64,000 nucleotides of DNA from Diphasiastrum complanatum (lineage: Eukaryota; Streptophyta; Lycopodiopsida; Lycopodiales; Lycopodiaceae): the NCBI GenBank assembly GCA_029204225.1, contig MU831899.1, forward strand, positions 33,609-97,608. Reading direction: 5' to 3'. A model generated the notes under the pieces. It did not search any database. It worked only from the letters and a program-made list of their open reading frames with translations, and was not told the DNA's origin. The translations under genes were made by a program, and so were the position numbers. Every line of letters starts with the position of its first letter. Position 1 is the stretch's first letter. This document shows, in pieces, positions 1 to 10,335 of the stretch.

Positions 1-437
1 GAAAACAAGCAATACCAATCTAATATCCAAGTGATTTACGATCGAAGGGGCTTTACATGTGTAAAATTCAACCTCCTAAATAGACAAAGACTAAGTACAA
101 AGTATTAATATAATTTAAAGCATTGGATCACAAAAATTACATGTAAATGGAGACAAACATACGCTTGATGCAAATTTCAATCATCCTCTTGATTATTGAC
201 ATCCAAGTGAGCTCCAATTTGTTCTATTGGACCATTTTCAAGCATATCTCAAATTCTATTGGACCACTCATGGTTCCACCTCTAAATCCTATTGGACCTC
301 TTAACTTCATCAAACAAAAGCATTACACTTGTCTACACTCTAATTGGCTCGAGTTTGGCCTCCTACTCTATTTTGACTCAATAGTGGCATTACAATTGGA
401 AATGGATAATTTGCCATCTATGCCAAATTTGACCTAC
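1..437. other. Unassigned edge segment with a short CTATTGGACC tandem repeat
   Basis: No credible gene is seen. CTATTGGACC occurs at about 224, 256 and 289, a spacing of 32-33 bases, giving a small tandem repeat. The short open frame across it looks like chance translation of repeat DNA. The segment lies where the protease of the adjacent minus-strand gypsy element should follow, so it is probably foreign sequence that interrupts that element. Confidence 0.4.
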
Positions 438-2140
438 CTAATGGACTTTTGATTCTACTTGATCTAACTTTTGCGTTAAGACTTCTTTTGCTTTTGGCAG
501 CAACTTCAGGAACTCTCCTAATGAAATATTGATCTTACTAGACAAAATATTCATGAGCAATCCTGTTTGTGGCACTTCTGGTTCAGTCATCTTGAAGGGT
601 TCTTCATGATGATGCAACTGATCATTCATATCTATATGTGAATTTCTTGGTGATTGCAATGGTGAAGAATGTATTTCGGTTGTTACTTTAGCAACTTCCA
701 GTTCCTCTTCTTCTTGTAGATGTTTAATCCACTCCCTCATATCCTGATATCATCATTTTTCTGCATGAAGATTGGGATAGACTCCAGATGTTGTTGGTAT
801 ATCATTCAATGGTATAGAATCAGTAGGTACTGGATTTGCTACTGGTTCTTTCTGCTTCTATGCTCTGGTGACCACCATCAAGGGTACACTTGATTTATTC
901 TGAGCTACTGGTCTTAGCTTGATTGTTATCAAATTTACAAGTGTTGTAGCTGGTGGTGGCTTCGGTCTTGCTGGACAGTCTTTATAACAATGCCCATAAC
1001 CATAGTCACGACATAATGATACAAATTTCTCTTTATTTGGACATTCTGCAGCTTTGTGATTTTCTCCACATGCAAAGCATCCAAGTGGTGCTCTAGTCCA
1101 GTTTCTAGATGCTTGTTGTTGTGCAACAACATTAATAGCATATTGTTCTGAAGATCTACCTTCTTGCTCATTACCATAGTTCCATTGCTCGACACTTCTA
1201 TACGGTTCTGGTTCCATCAAATTGGCAGGAGGAGTGGAACTCTTTGGTGGGGCAGGTACGGCTAAACGTTTCAGGTATCCAAGACCAGATTGTCGAGGTC
1301 TAGTTGCTGAATTTCCTCCATACTATGGTTTTCGATATCCCATTTGGGCATATCGTTGCTGAATTATTCGAGATTGAAGTTGTAAAAGGCAGTCTCATGA
1401 TCAGGCAAATTATACAAATGGCGTACACTGATTTCCATTTGTTTTTTCAATTGAGGACACTCATTCACTGTGTGATTTCCTGTACAAATAGAACACCAAA
1501 CAATTTCCCTGGTTGAAAAAATCTTTGCAAACTTCTCAAGTTCCTTGTTCGCTTTTCCTTGAAAATCTTCCATTGCTTTGATCTTCTCATCAAATTGCAC
1601 CTGCAACTTTTACATCTATTTTTTCTACCCTGCTGTATAAGGCAACACTTTTTGATATTCGGCTCATTGTCTGAATCTTCATCCTCCTCGCGAATTGCAT
1701 CTCCATAGCATTTTGCAAGAGTGCATACTCATTATGGCGTTTCAGCTCACGTCTGATTCGTTTAGGTAGACCTGACAAAAACCACATAATCATGACATTT
1801 TTGTTAATCAGCTCAGGTTCGCACTCAAATATGAGGTGTTTCACCCGTTCAATGTAATCTCAAACCATTTCCCACCTTCCCATTTTAGTTTTACTTAAAA
1901 GTAGGAAAGGGTCTTCCACAAACTTCCACGGCTTGAATCGTGTGATAAGGGCTCTTTTAACAACCTCCCAATCTGTACGTTCCTTTTCATCTTGATTATA
2001 GTACCAATCTTGTGTTGCGCTTGTTAAGGCCATAGGAAACAACTTAAGTTTATCTTGAGAAAAAATTTCACCATAGGCTTCACAAGATTCAGTATATATT
2101 TGAAGAAATCTAACTGGATCTATGAGAATCTGATTCTATA
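438..2140 (-). pseudogene. Ty3/gypsy gag remnant (Gyp1-L)
   Basis: Gag of a Ty3/gypsy retrotransposon, broken by frameshifts and stops. In minus-strand order it has the capsid (Retrotrans_gag) segment with RTDWEVVKRALITRF at about 1860-2042, the rest of capsid at 1590-1844 and a CCHC knuckle CSICTGNHTVNEC within 1364-1606. A second knuckle CFACGENHKAAEC follows within 858-1220, then a third reduced to CRDYGYGHCYKDC with one Cys replaced by Tyr. The pre-protease linker lies at 438-740. Capsid packages element RNA in cytoplasmic particles. A near-identical capsid stretch lies at 62595-62978 on the plus strand, so the same family flanks both ends of the window. Protease, RT and integrase are absent here. 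The family call is strong; the exact clade is inferred. Confidence 0.85.
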
Positions 2141-3218
2141 TCGTAAAAGAAATTTCGAAATTCAATCAATCGATACCTCTCAAAAATGATAAATTTATCA
2201 GAATCCAAATTAGAATATATCAGATTTGACCCAAATTTTGATAGAGACTTGATCTAGAAAATCAGAACCTAAAAATAGTACTGGCGAAGGTTGGCTTGGC
2301 AAGGGTTTAACAATGATATTTTGGAAAAAAAACTCTCTGATCAACTTTTCGAACAATTTCTAGAAAAATAACCTTTGTTGAACTCTCAGATGCAAGATTT
2401 GACACAGATAAAACTAGGGTAAAATCGATGAAGGTTTCTAACACAAGAAAATATAGTTTTTGTAATTTGACGAGGGTAAAAATCAAGATTTTCTATGATC
2501 TAGACAAGAAGAATCTTCACCGAACTCAAAAATTGTATTTTATTATAAATAGAATATTTTGAAAACTTGGCGAAGGTTTTGGCAAAGGAACAAAAGTAAT
2601 ACTAGTATTTTTGCAAAAAAATGACTTTTTTGGCAAAAATATGGCAATATGACAACTGATCCTCTGGAAACCCTTCTATTTTTGTGTTATTCTTCGCCGA
2701 CCTAGCAGTAGATAGATTTGAATCACACCTATGCACCATGAATTTGGGCAAAGGTTCTTTTTCTATATTTTTAGGGTTTTGGTGATTTTTTGGTATTTTT
2801 TGACGGTTTTTTTTATGGTTCTAGAAATCTGTTGGGAATTAATCTTTGCCCTTCAAACTGAAGGTTTTGTGATAAAAAAAAGGTGTCTGCAACTCAGCAA
2901 AGGTTTTGCAAAAGAGAACAAAAAGTTATCAGCTTTGATGATGATTTTTGTCTCTTTTTGACCAAAATCTGACAAATTTGACCAATTTCTGTTATTTTCT
3001 CTGATATCTCAGATCCAAATCTTAAGATTGGTGATCTAAGTAGCTTTCCCTATTCTACAATCAGATTAGATTTCAAACAAGCAAATCCACTCAAATCAAG
3101 CAAAATCACTCCCAAACTAATCCTAAATGCAAATCTAACACTATTTATGCAACGACAAGATGCCTAATGCAAGCTAACCATCCACAAAACATGCTGCAAA
3201 CTAAAAAATTGGTGTAGC
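2141..3218 (-). other. Gyp1-L untranslated leader, AT-rich
   Basis: AT-rich stretch between the primer site and gag with no convincing coding. It contains repeated variants of GGCGAAGGTT. Around 2200-2320 it matches, in reverse complement, the leader of the plus-strand relative at 62290-62590, which supports one element family at both ends. Confidence 0.55.
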
Positions 3219-3236
3219 TTCCTGACAACGACGCCA
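3219..3236 (-). promoter_or_regulatory. Primer binding site, Asp-tRNA type (Gyp1-L)
   Basis: The minus strand reads TGGCGTCGTTGTCAGGAA, a mutated form of the TGGCGCCGTTGTCGGG primer site typical of Athila/Tat-like gypsy elements and complementary to tRNA-Asp 3' ends. It sits 4 bases inside the LTR end. The better-preserved counterpart is at 31402-31419. Confidence 0.7.
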
Positions 3237-3240
3237 AAAT

Positions 3241-3537
3241 TGTAGTGGGTTTCTTTCTTTGCCTAACCTGAATCCAAGATCTAGTCAATCTAGCATCAAA
3301 GAGACAGAGCTGGTTGTCATGCATAGATTCGTTCTCATGAGAGCGATAGTATAGTTCAGATTTCAACATGAATGGAGGATTCACATCTAACTCTAACATC
3401 TATTAACCCTACAATCCATTAACACTACGCATCCACAACAAAGATAGCTTACTCTTCTCTCTCATAAAAAGTATAATAACATGCAATCCCAATAACAATT
3501 AGATCCAACAATTAGCAAAATCCAAAGAAAGCATGTT
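3241..3537 (-). mobile_element. 3' part of a Gyp1 5' LTR
   Basis: Minus-strand LTR fragment ending in CCCACTACA just before the primer site. Its far part (about 3423-3537) matches 62148-62270 of the plus-strand relative. The fragment stops abruptly at about 3537 inside the second intron of the CACTA transposase, so this junction truncates both elements. Confidence 0.65.
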
Positions 3538-3604
3538 TTATGTCTATTTAAATTTCCAATCAATAAATACCAAATAAAAAAACCAAGTACATATAAATAC
3601 CTGA

Positions 3605-4318
3605 CAATGATTGATAGTTTGTATATGGTCTCACAAATATCTTTTGACAAGCACTCGCGAATTGACAATGGATAGATGAATTGAATCATCTTTAGCCAAT
3701 CATGAGATTTGAGACCTTGGAACTTTCCATCCACTGTAAATGATGATCGTAGAGAATGGGCAAAATCAGTTGGTGTTCTAATGCCATGAATAATGGAGCG
3801 CACATGGTTAAGCTCCTCCTTAGTGAATGTCCAAGGTACTTTTGGAGCATGATCTTCACCATCCTTTATCCAATATTCTTTTTTGGTGTTTGATTCTTTT
3901 AGATCGTGCCTTGCAGCAATGGCATCTTTTTCACCAATCAAGTGTTTCCAAATAGATTCACCCACATTTTTAAATATGTGCATGGGATCAAGTAGGTGAT
4001 TAATCAAAAGGTTATTCCAATATTCCAAACGATGAAATATAGATAATCTTTTCATATCATCGATTGGCTTTGCTTGAGATTCCTCCCATAGTATTCGCCA
4101 ATCTTTCACGGACATCCTCTTTGGAGGCATCTCTTTCTCAACTCTTCCTCCAAAACCTCTTCTATGAGTGTCTCTGAATAGATGGCCTTCATGCAAGTAT
4201 TTACGATGATTTTCATAAACTGCTTTTTTGAGACTAAAAAAACATCTTCCCACAAGATTTGGCCCGCACAAAAAACAAGCATTTTTTCTAGCCGTTTGAA
4301 AGCCTGCCCAACAAATAG
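3605..4318 (-). pseudogene. CACTA TNP2 transposase, second conserved exon (CAC1a)
   Basis: Exon of the CACTA transposase downstream of the catalytic region. It begins ICWAGFQTARKNACFLCGPN, the Cys-rich segment, followed by VYENHRKYLHEGHLFR. It then carries MPPKRMSVKDWRILWEES and MKRLSIFHRLEYWNNLLINHLLDPMHIFKNV, both typical of plant TNP2 proteins. Splice signals fit: an acceptor near 4319 and a donor GTATTTA near 3604. It is open throughout, whereas copy 2 has small indels here. The following DUF4218-type exon is missing because the gypsy LTR cuts the element about 70 bases further on. Confidence 0.85.
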
Positions 4319-4477
4319 ATACTATCAATCACTATTAAAAAAATTATATGTCAAAGAATAATTATAGCCATTGTAGTATATCATGTAAATATCAAGAATT
4401 ACTACTTGTATGTAACTGTAAACAAACTCCTATGTACACAAGATAGACATTGTTTGAATGATTACTTGAGCATTCAC

Positions 4478-5215
4478 CTAATCCTGGATAGTCATGCATT
4501 GTCCACATTATAGGGGCATGTAGTGTAAACTCCCTCTCATGTAAGGGGCACGAAATGTCATATGCTTTTATCCCCTTCCACAAGTCTTCCAACTCGTCAA
4601 TAAGTGGCTCAAGATACACATCCATGTTCTTAACCTTGCGTTGGCCAGGAATTAAAAGTGCCAACATAATGTGTCTCTTTTTTGTACTCAACCAAAGAGG
4701 AATATTATAATTTATCAAGCAAACAGGCCAAATGGACCACGTAGTTTCTCGTACATCAAAGGAGTTCACGTCATCTGTTGCAAGACCAAATCTCACATTT
4801 CTTGACTCATTGGCAAAGCTTGGATACTCTTTGTTGATGTGTTTCCATGCAAGTGAATCTGAAGGTACCCTCATCGTCCCATCCGTAGAGGTATGGTGTG
4901 CATGCCAGTCCATATGTTGTATAAGAGATTTACAACAAAATAAACGTTGCAATCGTGGAATTACTAGAACATGTCGTAAAACTTTGCACAGAATGGTTGC
5001 CCCTTGCAAATCATCTCTATATCGAGGAGTATCATGAATGGGACATTTCTTGAGTGATTCGTACCTTCCTTGATATAAAATACAATCTTTTGGACATGCA
5101 TGATATTGCTTGTAGTCCATCCCGATGTTAGACAACGTCTTTCGTGCCTCATCTCTTGTCTCAGGCATGGCATTCCCTTCTGGGAGAATTTTATTTTTCA
5201 ATAGTCTGTACATGA
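4478..5215 (-). pseudogene. CACTA TNP2 transposase, catalytic-core exon (CAC1a)
   Basis: Transposase_21-type core that would bind and cut element ends. In order it has KILPEGNAMPETRDEARKTL, YKQYHACPKDCILY, a Cys pair, RNVRFGLATDDVNSF, MLALLIPGQ, MDVYLEPLIDELEDLWKGI and IMWTMHDYPGLGECS before a splice donor. Family hallmarks such as HACPNDC and the LLIPGP...DVYLxPLIDEL block are clear. The exon is uninterrupted, unlike copy 2 which has two stops. The usual FNPFG motif has become VNSFDV, suggesting decay. An upstream exon near 5300-5700 is damaged, so the whole gene is not functional as it stands. Confidence 0.87.
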
Positions 5216-5299
5216 CAAAAGAAGTCATTGTAAAACAAATATCACTCAATGTCCAAATTGTAAATCTTGTTTCAAAGCAAAAATGACAAGTAGATGAAA

Positions 5300-5720
5300 A
5301 AACTTTTACTCAAATAATGATGTGAGGCTTTGGTCACTCCATCTATATTTGGCTTGAAGATTTAATAGAAGTAGAGAAGTCGCCATACGAGATGTCTTTG
5401 CTCCAAGATACAATGCGGTCTTTGATTCTTCTCGCAATTTCTTTTATTCTTTAGACAAAAGTGCCTCCTCATCTTGTTCATTGTGTCTAGTTGCAATATT
5501 GGTCTCACACATATCATCAAACATGTCTCCCATGACTTCAAATTCATCATTCATTGGAAGATCATTTTCATCATTGGAACTTGTTTACGAAGAAGTAGAT
5601 CTAGATGAGCTAGATTCAGATGCATTAGTCTCTTTATTAATGCGCTCATCAATTTCCATCATCTCTTTTAAACCTTGATGTAGACGACGAGGTAATTGCT
5701 TTATATGTGGACCGTTGTAT
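5300..5720 (-). pseudogene. N-terminal transposase exon (CAC1a), with stop
   Basis: The reading is NDEFEVMGDMFDDM, then NEQDEEALLSKE, a stop, KLREESKTALYLGAKTSRMA and AKYRWSDQSLTSLF. This matches 39514-39924 on the plus strand. The acidic segment followed by LYPGAK-like and WSDxSLTxLF motifs is the usual N-terminal part of TNP2 transposases. The in-frame stop near 5447 and Leu for Pro in the LYPG motif show decay. Confidence 0.75.
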
Positions 5721-6111
5721 TACATTCGTCGTCTACATCGACCATTACAAGGATTATTGTCACCAACACTAAATTAAGATGAAGAATCCTATATATCAAA
5801 ATAGCAAGAAGTAGGTTGAAACAATGCTTGATAAACATTTCCTTCCAATACTTGATAGATCTAGATGTTGCATATGAATATAAATTACCTCTTAGTTTAA
5901 AACGTATGAACATACCAATGTATCTATTAGACAAATTTGTCTTTTCAACTTGTTAACATTCAATGAACTCAAAGACGAATAATGCTCCTAACATTTAATC
6001 TAGGCAAATGATGAATAATGCTCCTAACATGTGACATATTTAATGGCACAAACCAAATACAATCAAGGTGCATGGATTATACGTCTCTACATATCAACAA
6101 AATTTAAATCT
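5721..6111 (-). other. CAC1a spacer, probable intron or leader
   Basis: AT-rich sequence between the SET-like ORF and the transposase N-terminal exon. No gene was recognised. Copy 2 lacks this stretch because a retroelement fragment replaced it. Confidence 0.4.
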
Positions 6112-6819
6112 TCACATTTGACTTATTGTCTTTTGCAAACATTTGGGTAGAAGACGGTTGAAACTATACTTAAAGAACAATTTCTCCCCAAACCTGATAG
6201 ATCTAGTGGCACATACCACTAAATAAGTGCCCTTTACATTCCTAGTAAAATATTCTTCTTTTCCATTGGTGCATTCTTCAAAATCACAATTCGTCAATAG
6301 AGGGTGGCCAATGGAACTATTTATATATGCAGCAATGTTTCCATGCACATTTGGATGTTCATCAATGTATGTACGATTTGCCCTTGAGATGTTGCCTCCT
6401 TGCATGCGTTGCTCCTCTAAAGAACAAGCATTTGAATTCAAGCCATATACTTGCATCCTCCATTGGTGACGACACAAAGCATGCCAATCACCCCAATTGT
6501 ATTGAGGTCCTGCATATGGCATCAATGTCACAACACTATTTAAAGGGACCTCAATACTACTCAATGCAAAAAGGCCCAAACCAGCCTCAGGAAAGTGTTC
6601 AATAGGCATCATGTACATTCGACCCCAATACATAAATGGTGATTGGAGTGGCCAACACGAATATCTACTTCTAATAAAAGTTTTTACTAATGGTTGCAAG
6701 CTAGGTGGAAGAGGAAGGTCAGACAAAGAACCTAGAATGTCTTTTGACACATCAACAGAGCATGTGGTGACATTCTGGAGTAGGATATAATCGTGTGATT
6801 CGGGATTTTTGATTAGCAC
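6112..6819 (-). CDS. SET-domain-like protein carried by the CACTA element
   Basis: Open frame of 235 codons, of which the first 20 or so (above about 6761) are inverted DNA. After a linker (DILGSLSDLPLPPSLQPLVK) it shows SET-fold landmarks. AGLGLFALSSI and VVTLMPYAG match the N-terminal glycine-rich strand. HPNVHGNIAAYINSSIG and LLTNCDFEEC match the NHS pseudoknot region. LVVCATRSIRFGEKLFFKYSF matches the C-terminal GEEL..DY motif. SET proteins normally methylate protein lysines using SAM. Here the catalytic NHS reads NSS and the DY position reads KY, so activity is doubtful. The first half recurs at 38200-38550 in the sister element, so the gene travels with the transposon. It may be a captured host gene or a lineage-specific transposon accessory. 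Confidence 0.6.
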   Translation of the reverse strand: MLIKNPESHDYILLQNVTTCSVDVSKDILGSLSDLPLPPSLQPLVKTFIRSRYSCWPLQSPFMYWGRMYMMPIEHFPEAGLGLFALSSIEVPLNSVVTLMPYAGPQYNWGDWHALCRHQWRMQVYGLNSNACSLEEQRMQGGNISRANRTYIDEHPNVHGNIAAYINSSIGHPLLTNCDFEECTNGKEEYFTRNVKGTYLVVCATRSIRFGEKLFFKYSFNRLLPKCLQKTISQM

Positions 6820-6873
6820 TCTATAATGTTCTCTCTGTTTTTCTCTTCATGTGTGTTTAGGGTCGATGTGGGT

Positions 6874-6912
6874 GGGTGTGTGTGTGCGTGTGTGTGTTTG
6901 TGTGTGTGTTTC
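6874..6912. repeat. TG-rich microsatellite
   Basis: Imperfect (TG)n tract with GTGTGTGTGCGTGTGTG character, shared with 37617-37655 in the sister copy. Confidence 0.85.
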
Positions 6913-6959
6913 ATGCTGCTAGTTTACGATTTGTGTTATATATTAATTTATGTTTCATG

Positions 6960-7103
<144 letters not shown>

Positions 7104-7109
7104 TGATAC

Positions 7110-7470
7110 ATCTAACATTTTCAACTTTTGCAGAAGGAGTACCATAAGTTGGTTCCAAGAAAAAGAGAATATTACTGATAGGATAAACCACATGAATATT
7201 GATTTTGGATCATCATTGGCCCTAGATGATGCTCTTGTTGATGATGACCCCTTGCATTATATAATTAGTTCATCAATGCCTTGTGATTCAATCCATGTCT
7301 CCAAATCTCTAGAACGTTCTTACCACCCAACCACGCCTATCCTAGATATTGCACATGCGTCCTCCACAATACTCCACGTGGATTCCACAAACATGACCAC
7401 CCCTTTAAAAAAGAGAACACGTCTTGGACGTATTATGACTAATTTGAAAGATAATTGCAAATTGGGCTTT
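7110..7470 (+). pseudogene. First exon of the SET-like gene, displaced by inversion
   Basis: After an acceptor-like TTTTGCAG (7126-7133) the frame contains MNIDFGSSLALDDALVDDD, an acidic Ser-rich stretch, PTTPILDIAH and LKKRTRLGRIMTNLKDN. The same peptide sits in frame immediately before the SET region at 37842-38190. Because of the inversion it now lies head-to-head with the SET ORF and cannot be part of it. The function of this acidic N-terminal extension is unknown. Confidence 0.7.
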
Positions 7471-7584
7471 TTTGTGAAAATCATCTTCCAACAGAAAACA
7501 TTTGAACCACGCCTTTAACGGAAGAAAACAAAGGCTACACACCTTCCTAGAATTGGGAGTGTTGGTTACCTTTAACTCTTTCAT

Positions 7585-7586
<2 letters not shown>

Positions 7587-7675
<89 letters not shown>
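7587..7675. repeat. (CT)n microsatellite
   Basis: Perfect CT array of about 89 bases. It corresponds, in reverse, to the GA array at 37277-37370 of the sister copy, so it was present before the copies separated. Confidence 0.97.
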
Positions 7676-7677
<2 letters not shown>

Positions 7678-7726
7678 CGTGAATGAGAGGCTATTATGGG
7701 TTATTGAATATGGAAATAAAGATTAA

Positions 7727-7897
7727 CTACATCTAATCATTCTATTTGGATTTTTTTTTTTTAGAAGCAAGTGAGAGATTAACTTCATTTAAATATTCTT
7801 TTTGGATTTTTCCTTTTAGAAGCAAGTGAGAGATTAACTTCATCTAAATAGTCTATTTGGATTTTTTCTTTTAGAAGCAAGTGAGAGATTAACTTCA
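7727..7897. repeat. 55-bp tandem repeat, three units (CAC1a)
   Basis: AGAAGCAAGTGAGAGATTAA starts at 7763, 7818 and 7873, an exact 55-base period. The matching array in copy 2 is at about 37062-37225. It is therefore a structural part of this CACTA family. Confidence 0.9.
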
Positions 7898-7939
7898 AAG
7901 TATCGTGGTACTCATCCTATTGTTCAATATTTATTGGCC

Positions 7940-8175
7940 AAACTATACTTGAAGTGTCATAAGGGTTCCGAAAAACACTTTAAAGAGTTTACCTCTCGTA
8001 CTCTTGGATTCTCTGTGTGCACTCCATTGGCCCAAATATGATTGTTGATAGTCCTCCTTGTCCGAATCCTAAGGCCTTTGCATTGTGTGCATGTACATGG
8101 TATCCTCTCATCATATTCTGGTTGAAACTGGCCCAATAATCCAATTGCAAATTGAACAAATTCTTTCAGTGTCAT
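7940..8175 (-). pseudogene. Transposase-associated domain exon (CAC1a)
   Basis: The reading is KEFVQFAIGLLGQF, then ERIPCTCTQCKG, RIRTRRTINNHIWANG and V. This fits the plant CACTA transposase-associated domain, with CPCxxC-like and RxxVxxHLxxxG motifs, which precedes the catalytic region. In copy 2 an internal deletion removes the CTCTQC part. The domain is thought to help bind element DNA; that role is from general knowledge. Confidence 0.7.
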
Positions 8176-8339
8176 TCAAGTGAAAATTGACAAATTCTAA
8201 CATGTGACAAATTGTAACATGTGACAAAAACTAACAAAATAGTCTTTGTACATTTAGTGCATTTTCAACCTTCATTTGTGATGGAGTGGTGTCTTGGCTT
8301 TCCAAAGAGCAATATACTATATCCAAAGAGCAAATCGGA

Positions 8340-8540
8340 TTACATCACTATTACAAATAAAAAAATTGTGACATAAATCAATATACATACATGTGATGGA
8401 TCAATAAGCGGTCTACGTCGATTGATGAAAGAGCTTGAAGATGAACCGGTCAATAGTTGTTCATTGTACTTTAGTCTTGCTTGCTCCTTTTTTTTTGTGA
8501 TAGAGCTCAATTCTTTTTTCTTTCTCTTAATCACGTGGAG
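8340..8540 (-). pseudogene. CACTA 5' coding exon 2 (CAC1a)
   Basis: Lys/Arg-rich exon with KEQARLKYNEQLLTGSSSSS, RRRPLID; the homologue at 36427-36590 reads EIIVPPRVLEKEKRIELY before it. In copy 2 it starts after a clean acceptor (GAATTCTAG). The charged, Ser-rich composition could be a nuclear-localisation or linker region. No known domain is recognised. Confidence 0.5.
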
Positions 8541-8667
8541 GTACGATAATTTTCCTAGAATTCATAATTCCAATCAAATGTCATTGTAAGAATAAATTTG
8601 CAAGAAAAATTATACACTCATATTCAAATAACAAATAAAGTGCAATTGATGTCAATATCAATAACAA

Positions 8668-8766
8668 TATATACCCGCTGTTGCGATCATGAGATGAATC
8701 GCTATCTGATGATGATGACATCGTCGTTGACATATACACACTGTAGCCATCTACTCTATACCACAT
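8668..8766 (-). pseudogene. CACTA 5' coding exon 1 (CAC1a)
   Basis: The start MWYRVDGYSVYMSTTMSSSS and the acidic DSDSSHDRNSG are conserved in the sister copy at 36215-36306, where the exon ends at CAG|GTATAT. It is likely the start of the element's main protein. Here the donor position reads CGGGTATAT. Confidence 0.5.
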
Positions 8767-9950
8767 TATAAGTAATCATTATGAGACCGTATGTACTGAA
8801 AAAATATAGTAAAAATTGTTAAAGACATGCCAACATCTAATCCATGTATATTCTACTTATGCTTAATGTAAATCTAATATTCTAGTAACTTTGCTACCAA
8901 GAAAATTGCTTGGGTAGGGCAACACATGATGAGCAATCAAAATGAGGTTCATACTGACAAATGTTAGACATCAGTAGATAGTGCATGCATGCCTATCTCA
9001 ACTAATTTAAAGACCGCATAGCAGTCAATGTTCGAAGCTCTCAGTTTAAACTCTTGTCTAAGATGAGTGATGATCTCACTCGATCTTTCTTTCAAGATGG
9101 AATGATCAGAATCAAACAATCAGTCAATTGATTCATTGCCCACTCAGTCACTCATTTGATTAATTAATACTTGGCTCGAGTTAGTTAAAGATAAATCTCT
9201 TTGGATTGGCCTAGTGTGCCATGGTATCTCATGACGAGCAATATGCATTCGCCCTTTCTATCTATGGTTGCTTTGTATGCAAGAAATCATATACTAGATA
9301 ACACACCATTGATCAACATCTTTATTACAATGCTAAATGATATTTCAACTAATCATTATGATTTCATATAAGGTTATATAGGTCACACACCAACAATTAA
9401 AAAGATTTATCATATAGGTCACATATCACTAAGGTCCTCAATATAACATAAATGCTTTTGATCATGAATCTAAATGACCCCATGCAACCATTTAAGAGGC
9501 CACATGACAAAAGCAAAAAAACATTATTTGACCATGTAATTATGTCATCAAATTATATCAAATCTATGACACCTAGATTATTGATAAACTAAATATTTTA
9601 TGACATCACCGATTTGACATAATATTATGTCATAAAATCTTAAAAAACTTGTCAAATTACTTGTTTAATAATAATATGTACTATTTCTTATCTCATGATT
9701 TTGTCTTGTATGTCAAATCTCAGGAAAAATAAAATTTATAACAATATAAAACTAAATACTACCATAATGGCCTTTGAATTGATTTTTTTACATTCCGTCA
9801 TATTAAAAAAAATATTTTATGTAAAATCCTACAATAAAATATTCTCATAAAATCTAGAAAAGATTATGAGAATATTGAATGACATTTGAAGCATGAAAGC
9901 CCATGTGGAGGACCCTCTCACGTGCCAAGAGAGGGAAAAAAATAACTCAT
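8767..9950. other. CACTA 5' region and AT-rich flank, no gene
   Basis: From 8767 to about 9489 the sequence matches 35684-36211 in reverse complement (non-coding 5' part of the transposon). From 9490 to 9950 it is AT-rich, with no recognised coding, terminal repeat or other structure. Confidence 0.5.
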
Positions 9951-10015
9951 GGAACATCCACGCGTGGATATCGCGTGGATAACTTCTGCGTGGATAATCC
10001 ACGCGAAACTTGAAT
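9951..10015. repeat. Palindromic GCGTGGAT/ATCCACGC repeat cluster 1
   Basis: Holds ATCCACGCGTGGAT, a further GCGTGGAT unit and GCGTGGATAATCCACGC. These are self-complementary words of the same kind as those at 29911-30323 and 44281-44650. The function is unknown. Confidence 0.85.
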
Positions 10016-10335
10016 GCCAATACAATAGCATTTCCACGAGCATTCTTGCTCCTCTTCTTTTGCTTTCAAGTTTTATAGGTTTTCTAATCTAGTGTTTAGT
10101 GCTCTTGTTTGGTACTGCTCTTCTAAGTTCTATAGATCTTGCTCGCTTGCTTTTGGTTGCTCTTCATTACTAGTGATCTTGCTCTTGCTTTTGCTTGCTC
10201 TATTGATCTTGTTTGTTCTTGCTTACTATTAATCTATTGCTTTCTATTCATTGCATATTCTTCTAATCTAAAAGTCTTCAATACTCTTTCACTCCCATTC
10301 TCCACTACTTTCTAACTTTTAAAGTTTTAGATAGA
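10016..10335 (+). other. Pyrimidine-rich leader upstream of transposase-like ORF
   Basis: No coding. It is rich in repeated TTGCTCTTGCTT words and looks like a 5' untranslated leader for the ORF that begins at 10336. No convincing TATA box was identified. Confidence 0.35.

Noticed and set aside
147-452. 101-codon plus-strand ORF at the left edge
   Set aside because: It runs through a 32-33-base tandem repeat and has no recognisable domain.
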